From the NCBI RefSeq assembly GCF_001555965.1, contig NZ_LSHX01000035.1:1-64000 (forward strand): a stretch of 64,000 nucleotides of DNA, given 5' to 3'. The notes beneath the pieces are model-generated. The model worked only from the letters and a program-made list of their open reading frames with translations. It was not told the origin of the DNA and ran no database searches. Below are positions 1-7,334 of the stretch, in pieces. The DNA comes from Sphingomonas sp. CCH21-G11 (GTDB lineage: Bacteria; Pseudomonadota; Alphaproteobacteria; Sphingomonadales; Sphingomonadaceae). The position numbers and the translations under genes are program-made. Within the stretch, counting starts at the first letter, position 1. Each line of letters starts with the position of its first letter.

Positions 1-434
1 GATCAAGCGGGCGGCGGTGTTAGTTGACACATGATGCTGGAGTCGGCGGGATTTCCTTACACAGCCGGGAATTAACTGGGATAAGCGCCGAAAACGGAGC
101 CGTTGGGGGCTCATGCTGCCAGCGGGCCGGCGGCGGGGCTGTGTCAAGAGTCGGGTGCCCTTTAGACATCGTGTGACAAGATACGCGGGAGTCGCCGCCT
201 TCAACCTCGTCGGCTTCTGAAAAGGCTCTTAGGCCCGCTTAATCGGCAATTTTGTGGGCACAGCCGATGGTTGGCGAGGGCGAGGCGCGGTCAATCGAGC
301 TGCGGAAAGTGGGACCTTAGCGGAAAAGCGCCGCTCGAAAGGTCCCACTTAGCGGAAACCCCCGATTTATGGGCGTTTATCGGCCTGATCTGCGGCCAAA
401 GGACGATTGCGACCAGTCCTAAGTGGGACCCAAG
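1..434. other. Gene-free left margin of the prophage
   Basis: I see no convincing gene in these 434 bases. Open frames here have no family resemblance, no good ribosome-binding site, and run against the lipoprotein gene that ends at 435. The stretch holds three copies of a 10-bp word between 307 and 430, described separately. It may be the end of the Mu-like prophage or the downstream side of its immunity region; no phage-host junction can be pinpointed. Confidence 0.5.
307..430. repeat. Three copies of AAGTGGGACC, possible phage end or operator sites
   Basis: The word AAGTGGGACC occurs at 307-316 (plus), 341-350 (minus) and 421-430 (plus). The first two copies share a flanking TTAGCGGAAA (317-326 and 349-358). 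Clustered sites in mixed orientation are typical of transposase-binding sites at Mu-like phage ends, or of repressor operators. Which of these applies is inference. I noticed no copy near the other side of the prophage. Confidence 0.45.
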
Positions 435-905
435 TCACGGAGTGGCTGGGCCAGCTTGGCTGCCCAGAAGCTCGGCGAATTCATCCATCGTCGTGATGAT
501 TGTCGCGCTACAGTCTGTCGGATCGACCGCACCGACAACCTCCTCGACGTTCATGCCTCCAAAACCGTTTCGCGCACGATACTTCATGGCGATCGGGTGA
601 TTTCCGGTTGCGGTGACCGGGGCGATCCTGGTCTCATCATGCTCAAAGCTGTTCGGGTCGCGAAGCCCCTCTTTAACCTGGTCGACTAGACTACGATTGC
701 TGCCATCCCAACTGCTTAGGCAGTGGAACCCCTGCCGTCGTTTTTCGGCTTCGCGACGTTCGAATTCAAGCTTTGCCGCGTCGGCCTGCTGACGTTCCGC
801 TTTCTGCTTTGCCGCAGCTTCAGCACGGGCAGCGTCCTGCTCAGCCTTATCCTCACATCCCGAGATGACCAACCCGATCAGGCCGACTAGGATAGTTCGG
901 CTCAT
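435..905 (-). CDS. Small prophage lipoprotein
   Basis: The product is 156 aa. It begins with a short hydrophobic stretch ending in the lipobox LVISGC, so Cys17 is probably lipidated and the protein membrane-anchored. An Ala/Glu/Gln/Arg-rich, probably helical segment follows (about residues 20-60), then a globular part with two further cysteines. Its ATG overlaps the stop of the upstream repressor gene (ATGA), so the two are probably cotranscribed. Lipoproteins expressed beside a repressor in lysogens sometimes give superinfection exclusion. That role is only a guess here, and I recognise no family. Confidence 0.7.
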   Translation of the reverse strand: MSRTILVGLIGLVISGCEDKAEQDAARAEAAAKQKAERQQADAAKLEFERREAEKRRQGFHCLSSWDGSNRSLVDQVKEGLRDPNSFEHDETRIAPVTATGNHPIAMKYRARNGFGGMNVEEVVGAVDPTDCSATIITTMDEFAELLGSQAGPATP

Positions 906-1321
906 TCATGTTCTCCCCGATACGACGCGACCTTAGAATGCACCACCGGCCTCACAAGCTGGCCTCTTGCCATGTCCTCGACGGGCGCCACCTGCCCCGC
1001 CAGGATAGTTGTGGCTGATACAATCGCCTCGCGCTCGCGCTGGCTTAGCTTGTTGAACGCGGTCAGAAGGACGGCATCAGCGGCGCCACCACCGCCGTCA
1101 ATCCTCTGGCCGGTGACCAGATAGCAGATATCGATATCATGGTCTGCAAGCCGATACAGATACTCCACCGTCGGGGCTAATTTTCCGCCCTCGTACGACA
1201 CCTGGCTATTCTTCTTTACACCGCCAAGCTCCGCGAAATCAGCCTGATTCAAGGCTTTTTGCACCCGGACCTCACGGAGGCGTTCGCCAAACCGGCGCAG
1301 TTGAGCGTCCACGCCGATCAC
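902..1321 (-). CDS. Prophage XRE-family repressor
   Basis: The product is 139 aa. An N-terminal helix-turn-helix of the XRE/Cro-CI type spans about residues 8-65 (RFGERLREVR, LNQADFAELGG, QVSYEGG). A short C-terminal part follows that lacks the LexA-type Ser/Lys protease domain, so it is not a self-cleaving CI. It is divergent from the Ner-like gene across a ~65-bp gap, the usual arrangement of repressor and early regulator in Mu-like phages, and the shared gap is the likely operator. Its most probable job is to keep the early genes silent. The lipoprotein gene overlaps its 3' end. Confidence 0.8.
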   Translation of the reverse strand: MIGVDAQLRRFGERLREVRVQKALNQADFAELGGVKKNSQVSYEGGKLAPTVEYLYRLADHDIDICYLVTGQRIDGGGGAADAVLLTAFNKLSQREREAIVSATTILAGQVAPVEDMARGQLVRPVVHSKVASYRGEHE

Positions 1322-1387
1322 GGCTTGTTATGACCTAAATCTTGGTATATGCCCGTAATATCGGTCCATATGTATCGGGATATTGGG

Positions 1388-1645
1388 ATGCTCCTGCAGC
1401 GATTGCATAAAGAGGACGTGAAGGCGGTCCTGCGAAAGCGATACCGTTCCGTCGCTGCCTTTGAGCGCGCGGAAAACCTTTCAAAACTGTCGGTTTCCGA
1501 GGTGCTGCGCGGACGCCCGAGCAAGCGGACGCAGGTCGCAATCGAGCGGGTGCTCCAAGAGGAGTTGGGCAACGTCGAATCCATAACGCCGGTTGATAGC
1601 GCCGTAGATGCCGCTGCGCACCGTCTAAACGCGGAGGTCAAATAG
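1388..1645 (+). CDS. Ner-like DNA-binding early regulator
   Basis: From the ATG at 1388 the product is 85 aa. The segment LHKEDVKAVLRKRYRSVAAF followed by SEVLRGRPSKR is the characteristic short HTH of the Ner/SfsB-like family of Mu-type phages, which represses the early and repressor promoters after lytic induction. In-frame ATGs at 1349 and 1370 would add up to 13 residues. I chose 1388 because homologues begin close to this motif; no start has a strong Shine-Dalgarno sequence. It is the first gene of the rightward early operon, and the next gene starts 2 bp after its stop. Confidence 0.72.
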   Translation: MLLQRLHKEDVKAVLRKRYRSVAAFERAENLSKLSVSEVLRGRPSKRTQVAIERVLQEELGNVESITPVDSAVDAAAHRLNAEVK

Positions 1646-1647
1646 AC

Positions 1648-2007
1648 ATGCGTGACGACCGCGAATTGACCCGGTGGGCCGACTTGGAACGCCGCATCGG
1701 TCAAATTGAAAAGTTGATTAATTTGCAGGCGCAGGTGGATCAGGGCGAGCCCTTCGCCCGCGCTGTCGCTTACATGCCAGGCATCCTCGCACTTGAGCAC
1801 TTAGATGGGCGCCGCCGTCGGCAGTCGAGACCTTCTTGGTGGCATGATTTGCCCGTTAGACAGGCGGTCATCGCGCACCATCGTCAGATGACGATCACGC
1901 GGGCCGTAGCGCTGTTAAAAGAAGAGTTTGGGGAAAGGCGGGCGCCGAGCAAGTCCAGTTTAGGGCGCTTCTGGAAGGCGCTTGATGAAGTGCGGGCCGC
2001 GCAATGA
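1648..2007 (+). CDS. Prophage early protein, unknown
   Basis: The product is 119 aa, charged, with no signal peptide. The segment around residues 75-119 (HRQMTITRAVALLKEEFGE, then SKSSLGRFWKAL) looks like a compact helical, possibly DNA-binding region similar to small proteins encoded next to ner in Mu-like phages. I cannot name a family. It sits between the ner-like and ParB-like genes and its stop overlaps the next start (ATGA), so it is almost certainly part of the same transcript. Confidence 0.65.
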   Translation: MRDDRELTRWADLERRIGQIEKLINLQAQVDQGEPFARAVAYMPGILALEHLDGRRRRQSRPSWWHDLPVRQAVIAHHRQMTITRAVALLKEEFGERRAPSKSSLGRFWKALDEVRAAQ

Positions 2008-2915
2008 CAGCTGAGCCCGAGATGAATGAGATCGACGCGCTAGTGTCGGTCCGGGTCGATCAGATCGAGCTCGGCGAGCGGCTGCGGCCGGTCGATGCGG
2101 ACTGGGCGCGCGCGCTGGGCCAGATCATGGCGCGTCAGGGCCAGCAAACGCCGGTCGAAATCTGCCGGCTGCCGGGTCAGTCCAACTGGACGATCGTGAC
2201 CGGCGCGCACCGCCTGGTCGGCGCGCGGTCGGCGGGCATCGCGTATCTGAAGGCGATCGTGGTCGGCGCCGATCGCGCCGAGCGCCGGATGCGCGAGGTC
2301 AGCGAGAATTTGTGGCGGCGCGACCTGGAGCCGATCGACCGCGCCGCATTCATCGCGGAGCTTGCGCTGCTGTACCGCCAGCGGGCCGGGATCGCAAAGG
2401 CCGATCATCGTTCGAAGTCGGTCCCGTCGAAATGGAAACAGGCACTGCAGGCCGAGGCAGTGGAGACGTTGGAAACGATTTCCAACGTCTATGGATGGTC
2501 GGAAGAAATCGGCGCGCAGCTGGGGCTGACAAGCCGCACGGTTCGCAACGACCTGCTGATCTATCGCCGGATCGCACCGTCACTGATCGACCAGCTGCGA
2601 CGCGAGCGGCACCCGGTCGCCACCAATGCGACCCAGCTGCGCGCGCTCGCCAAGCTGGAGCCGGAGCAACAGCGCGAAGTCGTCGAATATCTCGTTTGGC
2701 GGACGCACCCGTCGGGCGTCGGCCCGGTCAAGTCGGTGGCCGCAGCGATCGCGCTGACGCGGGACAATTTGAGCGCCGCCGATCCAGAAACCAAGCGCCT
2801 CACCACCTTCCTCGGGACCTTCGGGCGCATGTCGCTCGCCGAGAAAAAGGGCGCGCTGGCTCAACTTGCCGGGATGCTGCCGGCTGGCTTCTCCATCGAG
2901 GGAGTGACCGAATGA
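2004..2915 (+). CDS. ParB-like domain phage protein
   Basis: The product is 303 aa. Residues ~10-110 form a ParB/Srx-like fold: 'VDQIELGERLRPVD', the nucleotide-loop-like TGAHRLVGARSAG, then the helix ENLWRRDLEPIDRAAF typical of ParB N-terminal domains. A middle HTH follows (about 165-200, IGAQLGLTSRTVRNDL). Such proteins lie in the early region of alphaproteobacterial Mu-like phages, usually just before the transposase genes; their precise role is not settled. Here no transposase follows. The start overlaps the previous stop, and its own stop overlaps the start of the small membrane gene. Confidence 0.8.
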   Translation: MTAEPEMNEIDALVSVRVDQIELGERLRPVDADWARALGQIMARQGQQTPVEICRLPGQSNWTIVTGAHRLVGARSAGIAYLKAIVVGADRAERRMREVSENLWRRDLEPIDRAAFIAELALLYRQRAGIAKADHRSKSVPSKWKQALQAEAVETLETISNVYGWSEEIGAQLGLTSRTVRNDLLIYRRIAPSLIDQLRRERHPVATNATQLRALAKLEPEQQREVVEYLVWRTHPSGVGPVKSVAAAIALTRDNLSAADPETKRLTTFLGTFGRMSLAEKKGALAQLAGMLPAGFSIEGVTE

Positions 2916-3046
2916 TGTCTGGACACAATCCGATCCCGCCGGTCCGCGATAAGCTCGACTTTGCTGCCGGATGCATGATCGGTCTCGGCTTCGCCACAGT
3001 GCTCTGGCTGGTGATCGCCATCGCAATTGTGTGGTGCATCGCATGA
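2912..3046 (+). CDS. Single-pass membrane microprotein
   Basis: The product is 44 aa, with a hydrophobic helix from about residue 18 to the end (GCMIGLGFATVLWLVIAIAI). Translation is probably coupled: its ATG sits in the ATGATG that holds the ParB-like stop, and its TGA overlaps the ATG of the next gene at 3043. The tight packing is the main evidence that it is real. Function is unknown. Confidence 0.55.
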   Translation: MMSGHNPIPPVRDKLDFAAGCMIGLGFATVLWLVIAIAIVWCIA

Positions 3047-3570
3047 GCCCGCGCCAGGCCGCTGTGCTGACGTTCGTGCGCGACCATATCGGGCGGTTCG
3101 GCGAAGCGCCGACGTTGCGCGAGATCGGCGAGGCGATCGGCGTGTCCACGCCCGGAGCGAAGGGGCTTGTCGACGCGCTGGTGGCCGACGGGCGACTGTT
3201 GAAGACGCGCGCGCGGCATCGAGCAATCGAGCTGCCTGACACCATCGACCTGCGCGGCGTAACGAGCGAGGCGATGGAGGCCGAGCTGGCGCGGCGGGGC
3301 TTTACGCTGGCGGCGCTGGACGATGGTCGCGGCGTCGGGCTGGGGCCGCGCACGCGCACCTGCGCGGCCAGTAGCTGCCATCGCGAGGTTTCGCGGGGCC
3401 AGTTGTTCTGCCGCGCGCATTGGTTCGACCTGCCCGCGCATCTGCGCGAGGGCATCCACCGGGCGCACAGCCGGCGCGATCGCGCGGCCTATCAGCAGCT
3501 TGTCGGCGAGGCGCGCGACCTGGTCGATGCGTCCAAATATTCCCACCCGTTCGACGAGCGAGGCCGGTGA
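3043..3570 (+). CDS. LexA-type winged-helix prophage protein
   Basis: The product is 175 aa. The first ~65 residues match the LexA DNA-binding domain (MSPRQAAVLTFVRDHIGRFG, PTLREIGEAIGVSTPGAKG, LVADGRLLK). The LexA Ser/Lys protease domain is absent. Instead there is a cysteine/histidine cluster (CAASSCHREV, LFCRAHW) around residues 108-127 that could bind zinc. It is therefore a LexA-like DNA-binding protein and not an SOS repressor. It overlaps both neighbours by a few bases within the early operon. Confidence 0.68.
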   Translation: MSPRQAAVLTFVRDHIGRFGEAPTLREIGEAIGVSTPGAKGLVDALVADGRLLKTRARHRAIELPDTIDLRGVTSEAMEAELARRGFTLAALDDGRGVGLGPRTRTCAASSCHREVSRGQLFCRAHWFDLPAHLREGIHRAHSRRDRAAYQQLVGEARDLVDASKYSHPFDERGR

Positions 3571-3917
3571 TGGCGCGCCAGACCGAAGCCGAGCGGCTGC
3601 GCGAGCGTCGCCTGACCTTTGAGCGGGCGATGGCCGACGGCGTCAGCATGGAGGAAGCGCGCGACCGCATGGCGAAGGATCGCTGGGCGGCGATCGAGGC
3701 GCGGCTCGCGTCCAAGCGCAAGGCGACCGGGCTTTGCGGGACTTCGCCCGATCAAGTGGCCATCGGCACCGGCGGCGGCTTTCAATTCCATCGTTATCAG
3801 CAAGTGATCGTCGACGCGGTGCGCGCGTCCGCGCTCACCGGCGACAGCCGCCACGCCGCACCCCGGTTCGTGCCGGTCGACGATAGCGACGACGGCCTGA
3901 AGTGGTTCCAGCGATGA
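3570..3917 (+). CDS. Prophage hypothetical protein
   Basis: The product is 115 aa. An N-terminal Arg/Glu-rich amphipathic helical region (about 1-55) is followed by a Gly-rich segment and an acidic C-terminus. The start at 3570 overlaps the previous stop and the stop overlaps the next ATG at 3914, which supports its place in the early operon. I recognise no family. Confidence 0.55.
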   Translation: MARQTEAERLRERRLTFERAMADGVSMEEARDRMAKDRWAAIEARLASKRKATGLCGTSPDQVAIGTGGGFQFHRYQQVIVDAVRASALTGDSRHAAPRFVPVDDSDDGLKWFQR

Positions 3918-4054
3918 TCCGGTTGACCGTCACGTATGGCCCGCCGCGCAAGGCACCGCCGAGCCTGCGCCGCCCGCGCAACCTCGACCCGCTGCAGGTC
4001 GATGTCCTCGCCGCGCTGATCGCCACGATTCCGCCGAAGGAGCCACGACCGTGA
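3914..4054 (+). CDS. Prophage microprotein, 46 aa
   Basis: A 46-aa Pro/Arg-rich peptide (MIRLTVTYGPPRKAPPSLRR at the start) with overlapping start and stop codons on both sides. It is supported only by gene packing and by continuity of the operon. Function unknown. Confidence 0.45.
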   Translation: MIRLTVTYGPPRKAPPSLRRPRNLDPLQVDVLAALIATIPPKEPRP

Positions 4055-4419
4055 GCAGTTCTAAGCCCTGTCTGGGCTATCCCAGTCGCACCGATGCAGT
4101 GCTGGCGTTGCGCGATCTCGGTCAGTCCGATCGCGAGATCGCCCGCCGCATTGGCATTGAGCCAAAGACGGTGAGCGCGCTCGCGATCAGCGCCGGTCGC
4201 AAGCGGCGTGACCTCGCGCGCGGTCGCTCGGAACGGTTTGCCGGCACTGGCAACGGCATCGTTCTGCCACTCGACGTCCAGCAGCGGCTCCGCAGCGCGG
4301 CTTCTCGCCGCCGGGTGAGCGTCCACCGCCTCGCCATCATGATCGTCGAAACCGTCGCCGACAGCGACCTGGTTGACGCCGTGTTGGACGATGGCTGGGC
4401 CGACGAGCTGAACGCATGA
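4051..4419 (+). CDS. Prophage HTH protein
   Basis: The product is 122 aa from a GTG that overlaps the preceding stop. Residues ~12-45 (DAVLALRDLGQSDREIARRI, EPKTVSAL) are a clear helix-turn-helix of the resolvase/sigma-like kind. The C-terminal half (LPLDVQQRLRSAASRRRVSV) resembles a ribbon-helix-helix-like arm. It is probably a DNA-binding early protein; its target is unknown. Its stop overlaps the start of the truncated gene at 4416. Confidence 0.6.
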   Translation: MSSSKPCLGYPSRTDAVLALRDLGQSDREIARRIGIEPKTVSALAISAGRKRRDLARGRSERFAGTGNGIVLPLDVQQRLRSAASRRRVSVHRLAIMIVETVADSDLVDAVLDDGWADELNA

Positions 4420-4613
4420 CAGACCGCCCGATCATCTTCTCCGCGCCGATGGTCCTTGCGCTGCTCGCCGGCCGCAAGACGCAGACGCGCCGAATCATTC
4501 GGCCAGATATGGTCAATGGCACCCGCCTTTCCGGCGTGGACAAGGACGGCAGTTGGCTTTTCACCAAAGGCTGCACCTACGGCAAGATCAAGCCGCCCTA
4601 TCGCGCTGGCGAC
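4416..4613 (+). pseudogene. Truncated phage protein (ASCH-like N-terminus)
   Basis: The first ~66 codons (IIFSAPMVLALLAGRKTQTR, then KPPYRAGDR) match the start of a common phage protein of the form 'IIFSAPMV.ALL.GRKTQTRR ... Y.PGDRL.VREAW', possibly ASCH-related. The expected continuation after the GDR triplet is missing. Downstream the frame stays open across unrelated DNA up to the tail gene at 5142, where translation no longer resembles anything. The break coincides with the end of the inverted transposase fragment, so I call the gene truncated at ~4613. Confidence 0.62.
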
Positions 4614-4878
4614 CGGCCACGCCCATCGACTGGGCGACCTCGCACGCGCGCCGGTAGCACGCGGTCAGCGCCGGCTTTTCCGGGCGCAGATAGTCGGACA
4701 GGAACACCTGCCACACCTGCGGATGGACTTCGGCCTCGGCACCGCCGCCGGCGCGCTTGGGGGCCAGGAACGGCAGCCGGTCGGCGGGCGCGACGCCCTC
4801 GATCATCTGCAGCCAGTTCCAGATCGTCGACTGCCCGACCTGCCAGCGCGCCGCGACCAGCGCGATTGCCGACGACCG
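4614..4878 (-). pseudogene. Fragment of a MuA-type transposase, inverted
   Basis: On the minus strand this stretch reads SSAIALVAARWQVGQSTIWN, then GGGAEAEVHPQVWQVFLSDY and LRPEKPALTACYRRACEVAQ. This is the pattern of the N-terminal DNA-binding subdomains of Mu-family transposase A. Only ~88 residues remain, with no start and no DDE catalytic domain. It is antisense to all prophage genes around it. It is wedged exactly between the truncated early gene ending at ~4613 and the baseplate J remnant starting at ~4882, so it marks a rearrangement. Confidence 0.7.
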
Positions 4879-4881
4879 GGT

Positions 4882-5145
4882 ATGTTCGCCCCGACGCCGC
4901 TGCCGGTAACGCTGTTGATCGGTCTGACCCCGGACGAGCCGGAGGTGCGCGCCGCGATCGTCGCCGAGCTGGCCGACCTGTTCTTCCGCGAGGCCCAGCC
5001 GGGCGGCACGCTTTACCTGTCGCGGATCCGCGAGGCGATCAGCCAGGCAGCGGGCGAGTTCGACCATGTCCTCTATTCGCCGGCCGCCAATATCGTCGCC
5101 GATCCCGGCTTCTTTCCGATGCTGGACGAGGTGCTGTGGCAATGA
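4882..5145 (+). pseudogene. C-terminal remnant of baseplate J-like protein (Mu gp47)
   Basis: The last ~87 residues of a baseplate J/gp47-family protein: FAPTPLPVTLLIGLTPDEPE, LFFREAQPGGTLYLSRIREA, AGEFDHVLYSPAANI. Full-length family members are about 350-380 aa, so most of the gene is gone. The remaining end may still be translated from the ATG at 4882. Its stop overlaps the start of the gp48-like gene, as in intact Mu-like phages. Confidence 0.72.
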
Positions 5146-5804
5146 TGGACGCCGCCGCCTATCGCGACCAGCTCGCCCAGCTGCTGCCGCTCGGCCGCGC
5201 CTGGCCGCGCGAGCCCGACACGACGCTGGGCGGGTTGCTCCTCGGCGTGGCCGAAGAGTTCGCGCGGATCGACGGTCGTGCCGCCGCGCTGGTCGAGGAA
5301 GCGGACCCGCGCACCACCGTCGAGCTGCTGACCGATTGGGAGCGTGTCGCCGGGCTGCCGGACACTTGCAGCGGCGTGCCCGACACGATCCGCGAGCGCC
5401 AGGTCGCGATTGCCAATAAGATCGCCGAGCTGGGCGGCCAGAGCATCCCCTATTTCACCGCGATCGCCGAGCGCCTGGGCTATGACGCCGAGATCGAGGA
5501 GCTGTCATCGTTCGACGTCGACGATCGCGTCGACCAGGACGTGAACGGCGACGACTGGCGCCACGTCTGGCGGGTCAACATCTATCTCGACAGCGAGCAG
5601 TTCCGCAGCGTCTTCTCGGAGCTCACTACTGAATCGACGGTCGAGGAGCGCCTGGTCGGCTTTGGTGCGCTCAACCTCGAATGTCTGATCGAGCGCGCGA
5701 AGCCCGCCCATACCATCGTGCTGTTCGCCTATATCGTCGAGCCTGCCCCGCTGTGGTGGTTCGACTTCCTCACCGAAACCCTGATCACCAGCGGAGAAGA
5801 CTAG
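5142..5804 (+). CDS. Mu gp48-like tail protein (DUF2313/YmfQ)
   Basis: The product is 220 aa from the ATG at 5142 (a second ATG follows at once). The N-terminus, YRDQLAQLLPLGRAWPREPD, is the signature of the YmfQ/DUF2313 family of Mu-like phages, with 'DPRTTVELLTDWERVAGLPD' and the 'IRERQVAIANKIAELGGQS' region. These proteins are baseplate components next to the J protein. It overlaps the J remnant at its start and the tail fibre gene at its end. Confidence 0.85.
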   Translation: MMDAAAYRDQLAQLLPLGRAWPREPDTTLGGLLLGVAEEFARIDGRAAALVEEADPRTTVELLTDWERVAGLPDTCSGVPDTIRERQVAIANKIAELGGQSIPYFTAIAERLGYDAEIEELSSFDVDDRVDQDVNGDDWRHVWRVNIYLDSEQFRSVFSELTTESTVEERLVGFGALNLECLIERAKPAHTIVLFAYIVEPAPLWWFDFLTETLITSGED

Positions 5805-6493
5805 TGCACGCGATCGACACGCCCGGCAGCATCGAGGGCCGGTTCACCGAAGGCAACCCGGCGATCGGCCAGCGCGCCACGAAGCTGGGCGCGGCCTGGC
5901 CCAACGACGTCCAGGACAACCTGCTTTTCCTGCTCGAGGAAGCCGAGATCGCGCCAACCAAGGGTCGCAAGGAGGACGTCGCCGACGCGGTCAAGGCGAT
6001 CGTCGCGGGCATGGTCGGCACCGGCGGCGGATCGGTCCCGACCGCGCGCCAGGTGGTGGGAGGTGGGCTCGTGACCGGCGGCGGCGACTTGAGCGCCAAC
6101 CGCACCTTGACCGTCACGGCCGCGACTGCGGCGCAAGTCGCCGAAGGTGAGGCCGACAATGTCGCCATCACCCCGGCCGCGCTGCGCGCCGCCGCCGACG
6201 CGGGCCTGGTAGCCAACGGCTATTACCGCGTGCCCGGCGGTCCGATCTTCCAATGGCGAAGCCTTGTCGGCAGCTACAATGAGGGGCCGGTCTTTATCGC
6301 CTTTCCGATCGAGTTCCCCGCCGCGTGCTTCATGGCGGTCCCGTTCATCCTCAACGCATCGGCCAATGTGCAGGTCGACATCTTTGCCCAGATCGTCAGC
6401 TGGGCACCGAACGGGGCGACGGTGCTCGTCAATCGCGACGACAGCGGCGTCCCGAGCGCCAGCGGCGTCGGCATCTTCGCGGTGGGCTTCTGA
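5804..6493 (+). CDS. Phage tail fibre-like protein
   Basis: The product is 229 aa from a GTG overlapping the gp48 stop. Residues ~1-60 (IEGRFTEGNPAIGQRATKLG, then PNDVQDNLLFLLEEAEI) resemble the N-terminal attachment part of Mu-like tail fibres. The middle repeats a 'GGGLVTGGGDLSANRTLTVT' motif common in fibres. The C-terminal ~80 residues are hydrophobic beta-rich sequence ending in GVGIFAVGF, like a receptor-binding tip domain. Position right after gp48 agrees with the fibre role. Confidence 0.75.
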   Translation: MHAIDTPGSIEGRFTEGNPAIGQRATKLGAAWPNDVQDNLLFLLEEAEIAPTKGRKEDVADAVKAIVAGMVGTGGGSVPTARQVVGGGLVTGGGDLSANRTLTVTAATAAQVAEGEADNVAITPAALRAAADAGLVANGYYRVPGGPIFQWRSLVGSYNEGPVFIAFPIEFPAACFMAVPFILNASANVQVDIFAQIVSWAPNGATVLVNRDDSGVPSASGVGIFAVGF

Positions 6494-7041
6494 TGGCGGC
6501 GCGGCGGAAAGCGCCCGCGCGCCAGGCACCGGCGACGCTAGCCGAGGCGACCGAGCTGGCGGCGCGTTATGTCGCGGTCAATCACGAGATTGAGCACCTG
6601 GACGCGATCGGCGAGGCGATGATCGCCGGGATCAAAGAGGAGCTCGATCTGAAGCTCGCGCCGCTCCAGGAGGAGGCCCGCGCCATCTTCGACCAGCTCC
6701 GCAGCTGGTGGCCAACCGCGAGGGCGGACGTCGCCGGCGATCGCCGATCGATCGAGCTTGCCGGCGCCCAGATCGGCGAGCGCCTGTCGCCGCCGGCGGT
6801 CGTGCTGCGCAAGGGGCTGACCGTGAAGGCGGCGATCGACGCGGTCGCCGAGCAGTTCGGCCGCGCCTCGGCCTATCTGCGCACCAAGCTCGAACTCGAC
6901 CGTGCGGAGATCCTGAAGGGCATCCAGGCCGAGCCCGAGGGCGAGCTGGCGCGCCTCGGCTTTGCGGTCGGCCAGGCCGACGAATTCTTCATCGCGGTGC
7001 GGCCGATCGCCGGCACCGAAAGCATCGGAGAACCCGAATGA
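6493..7041 (+). CDS. gam: Host-nuclease inhibitor Gam-like protein
   Basis: The product is 182 aa. The long N-terminal helices (NHEIEHLDAIGEAMIAGIKE, then LAPLQEEARAIFDQLRSWW) and the later RRSIELAGAQIGERLSPPAV motif match the Mu Gam family, which binds DNA ends and protects them from host exonuclease. The C-terminal tail resembles family members (LELDRAEILKG, GFAVGQADEFFI). In Mu, Gam belongs to the early region; here it is packed between two tail genes with overlapping stop/start codons on both sides, which is unusual. The family call is fairly firm; activity is inferred. Confidence 0.78.
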   Translation: MAARRKAPARQAPATLAEATELAARYVAVNHEIEHLDAIGEAMIAGIKEELDLKLAPLQEEARAIFDQLRSWWPTARADVAGDRRSIELAGAQIGERLSPPAVVLRKGLTVKAAIDAVAEQFGRASAYLRTKLELDRAEILKGIQAEPEGELARLGFAVGQADEFFIAVRPIAGTESIGEPE

Positions 7042-7334
7042 TCAACTACACGATCCACGCGCACGCACTCGCGCGGGCCGGTATCGCCAAGGCGGCGGTG
7101 CCGGTGATGGCGGTGCCGCCCGCCGGCCAGCGCCTCGCCCTGGGCGTCGCCAGCGCGGTGATCGTCGGCCCGTGCGAGATCCGCGTGCTGACCGATGAGG
7201 ACGTCTGGTTCGACGTGCGGCCCTCGGCCGTCGCGCTCGATCCGGCGACGTCGCCGATGAAGTTGCTGGCGGGGACCGAGAATTGGTACGAGCTGCCCGC
7301 GGGCGCGAACTACATCATGGGGAGCGCGGCATAA
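7038..7334 (+). CDS. Phage tail-region hypothetical protein
   Basis: The product is 98 aa, beta-rich (AGQRLALGVASAVIVGPCEI, VWFDVRP, WYELPAGANY). It looks like a small single-domain structural or decoration protein, but I recognise no family. It overlaps Gam at its start and the spike gene at its stop (TAATG), so it belongs to the late transcript. Confidence 0.55.
   Translation: MINYTIHAHALARAGIAKAAVPVMAVPPAGQRLALGVASAVIVGPCEIRVLTDEDVWFDVRPSAVALDPATSPMKLLAGTENWYELPAGANYIMGSAA

Noticed and set aside
271..689. Two overlapping plus-strand frames at the left margin
   Set aside because: No ribosome-binding site or family match, and the second runs antisense to the lipoprotein gene.
2971..3570. 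SOS repressor LexA
   Set aside because: Only the DNA-binding part matches; the protease domain is missing and the gene is in a prophage early operon.
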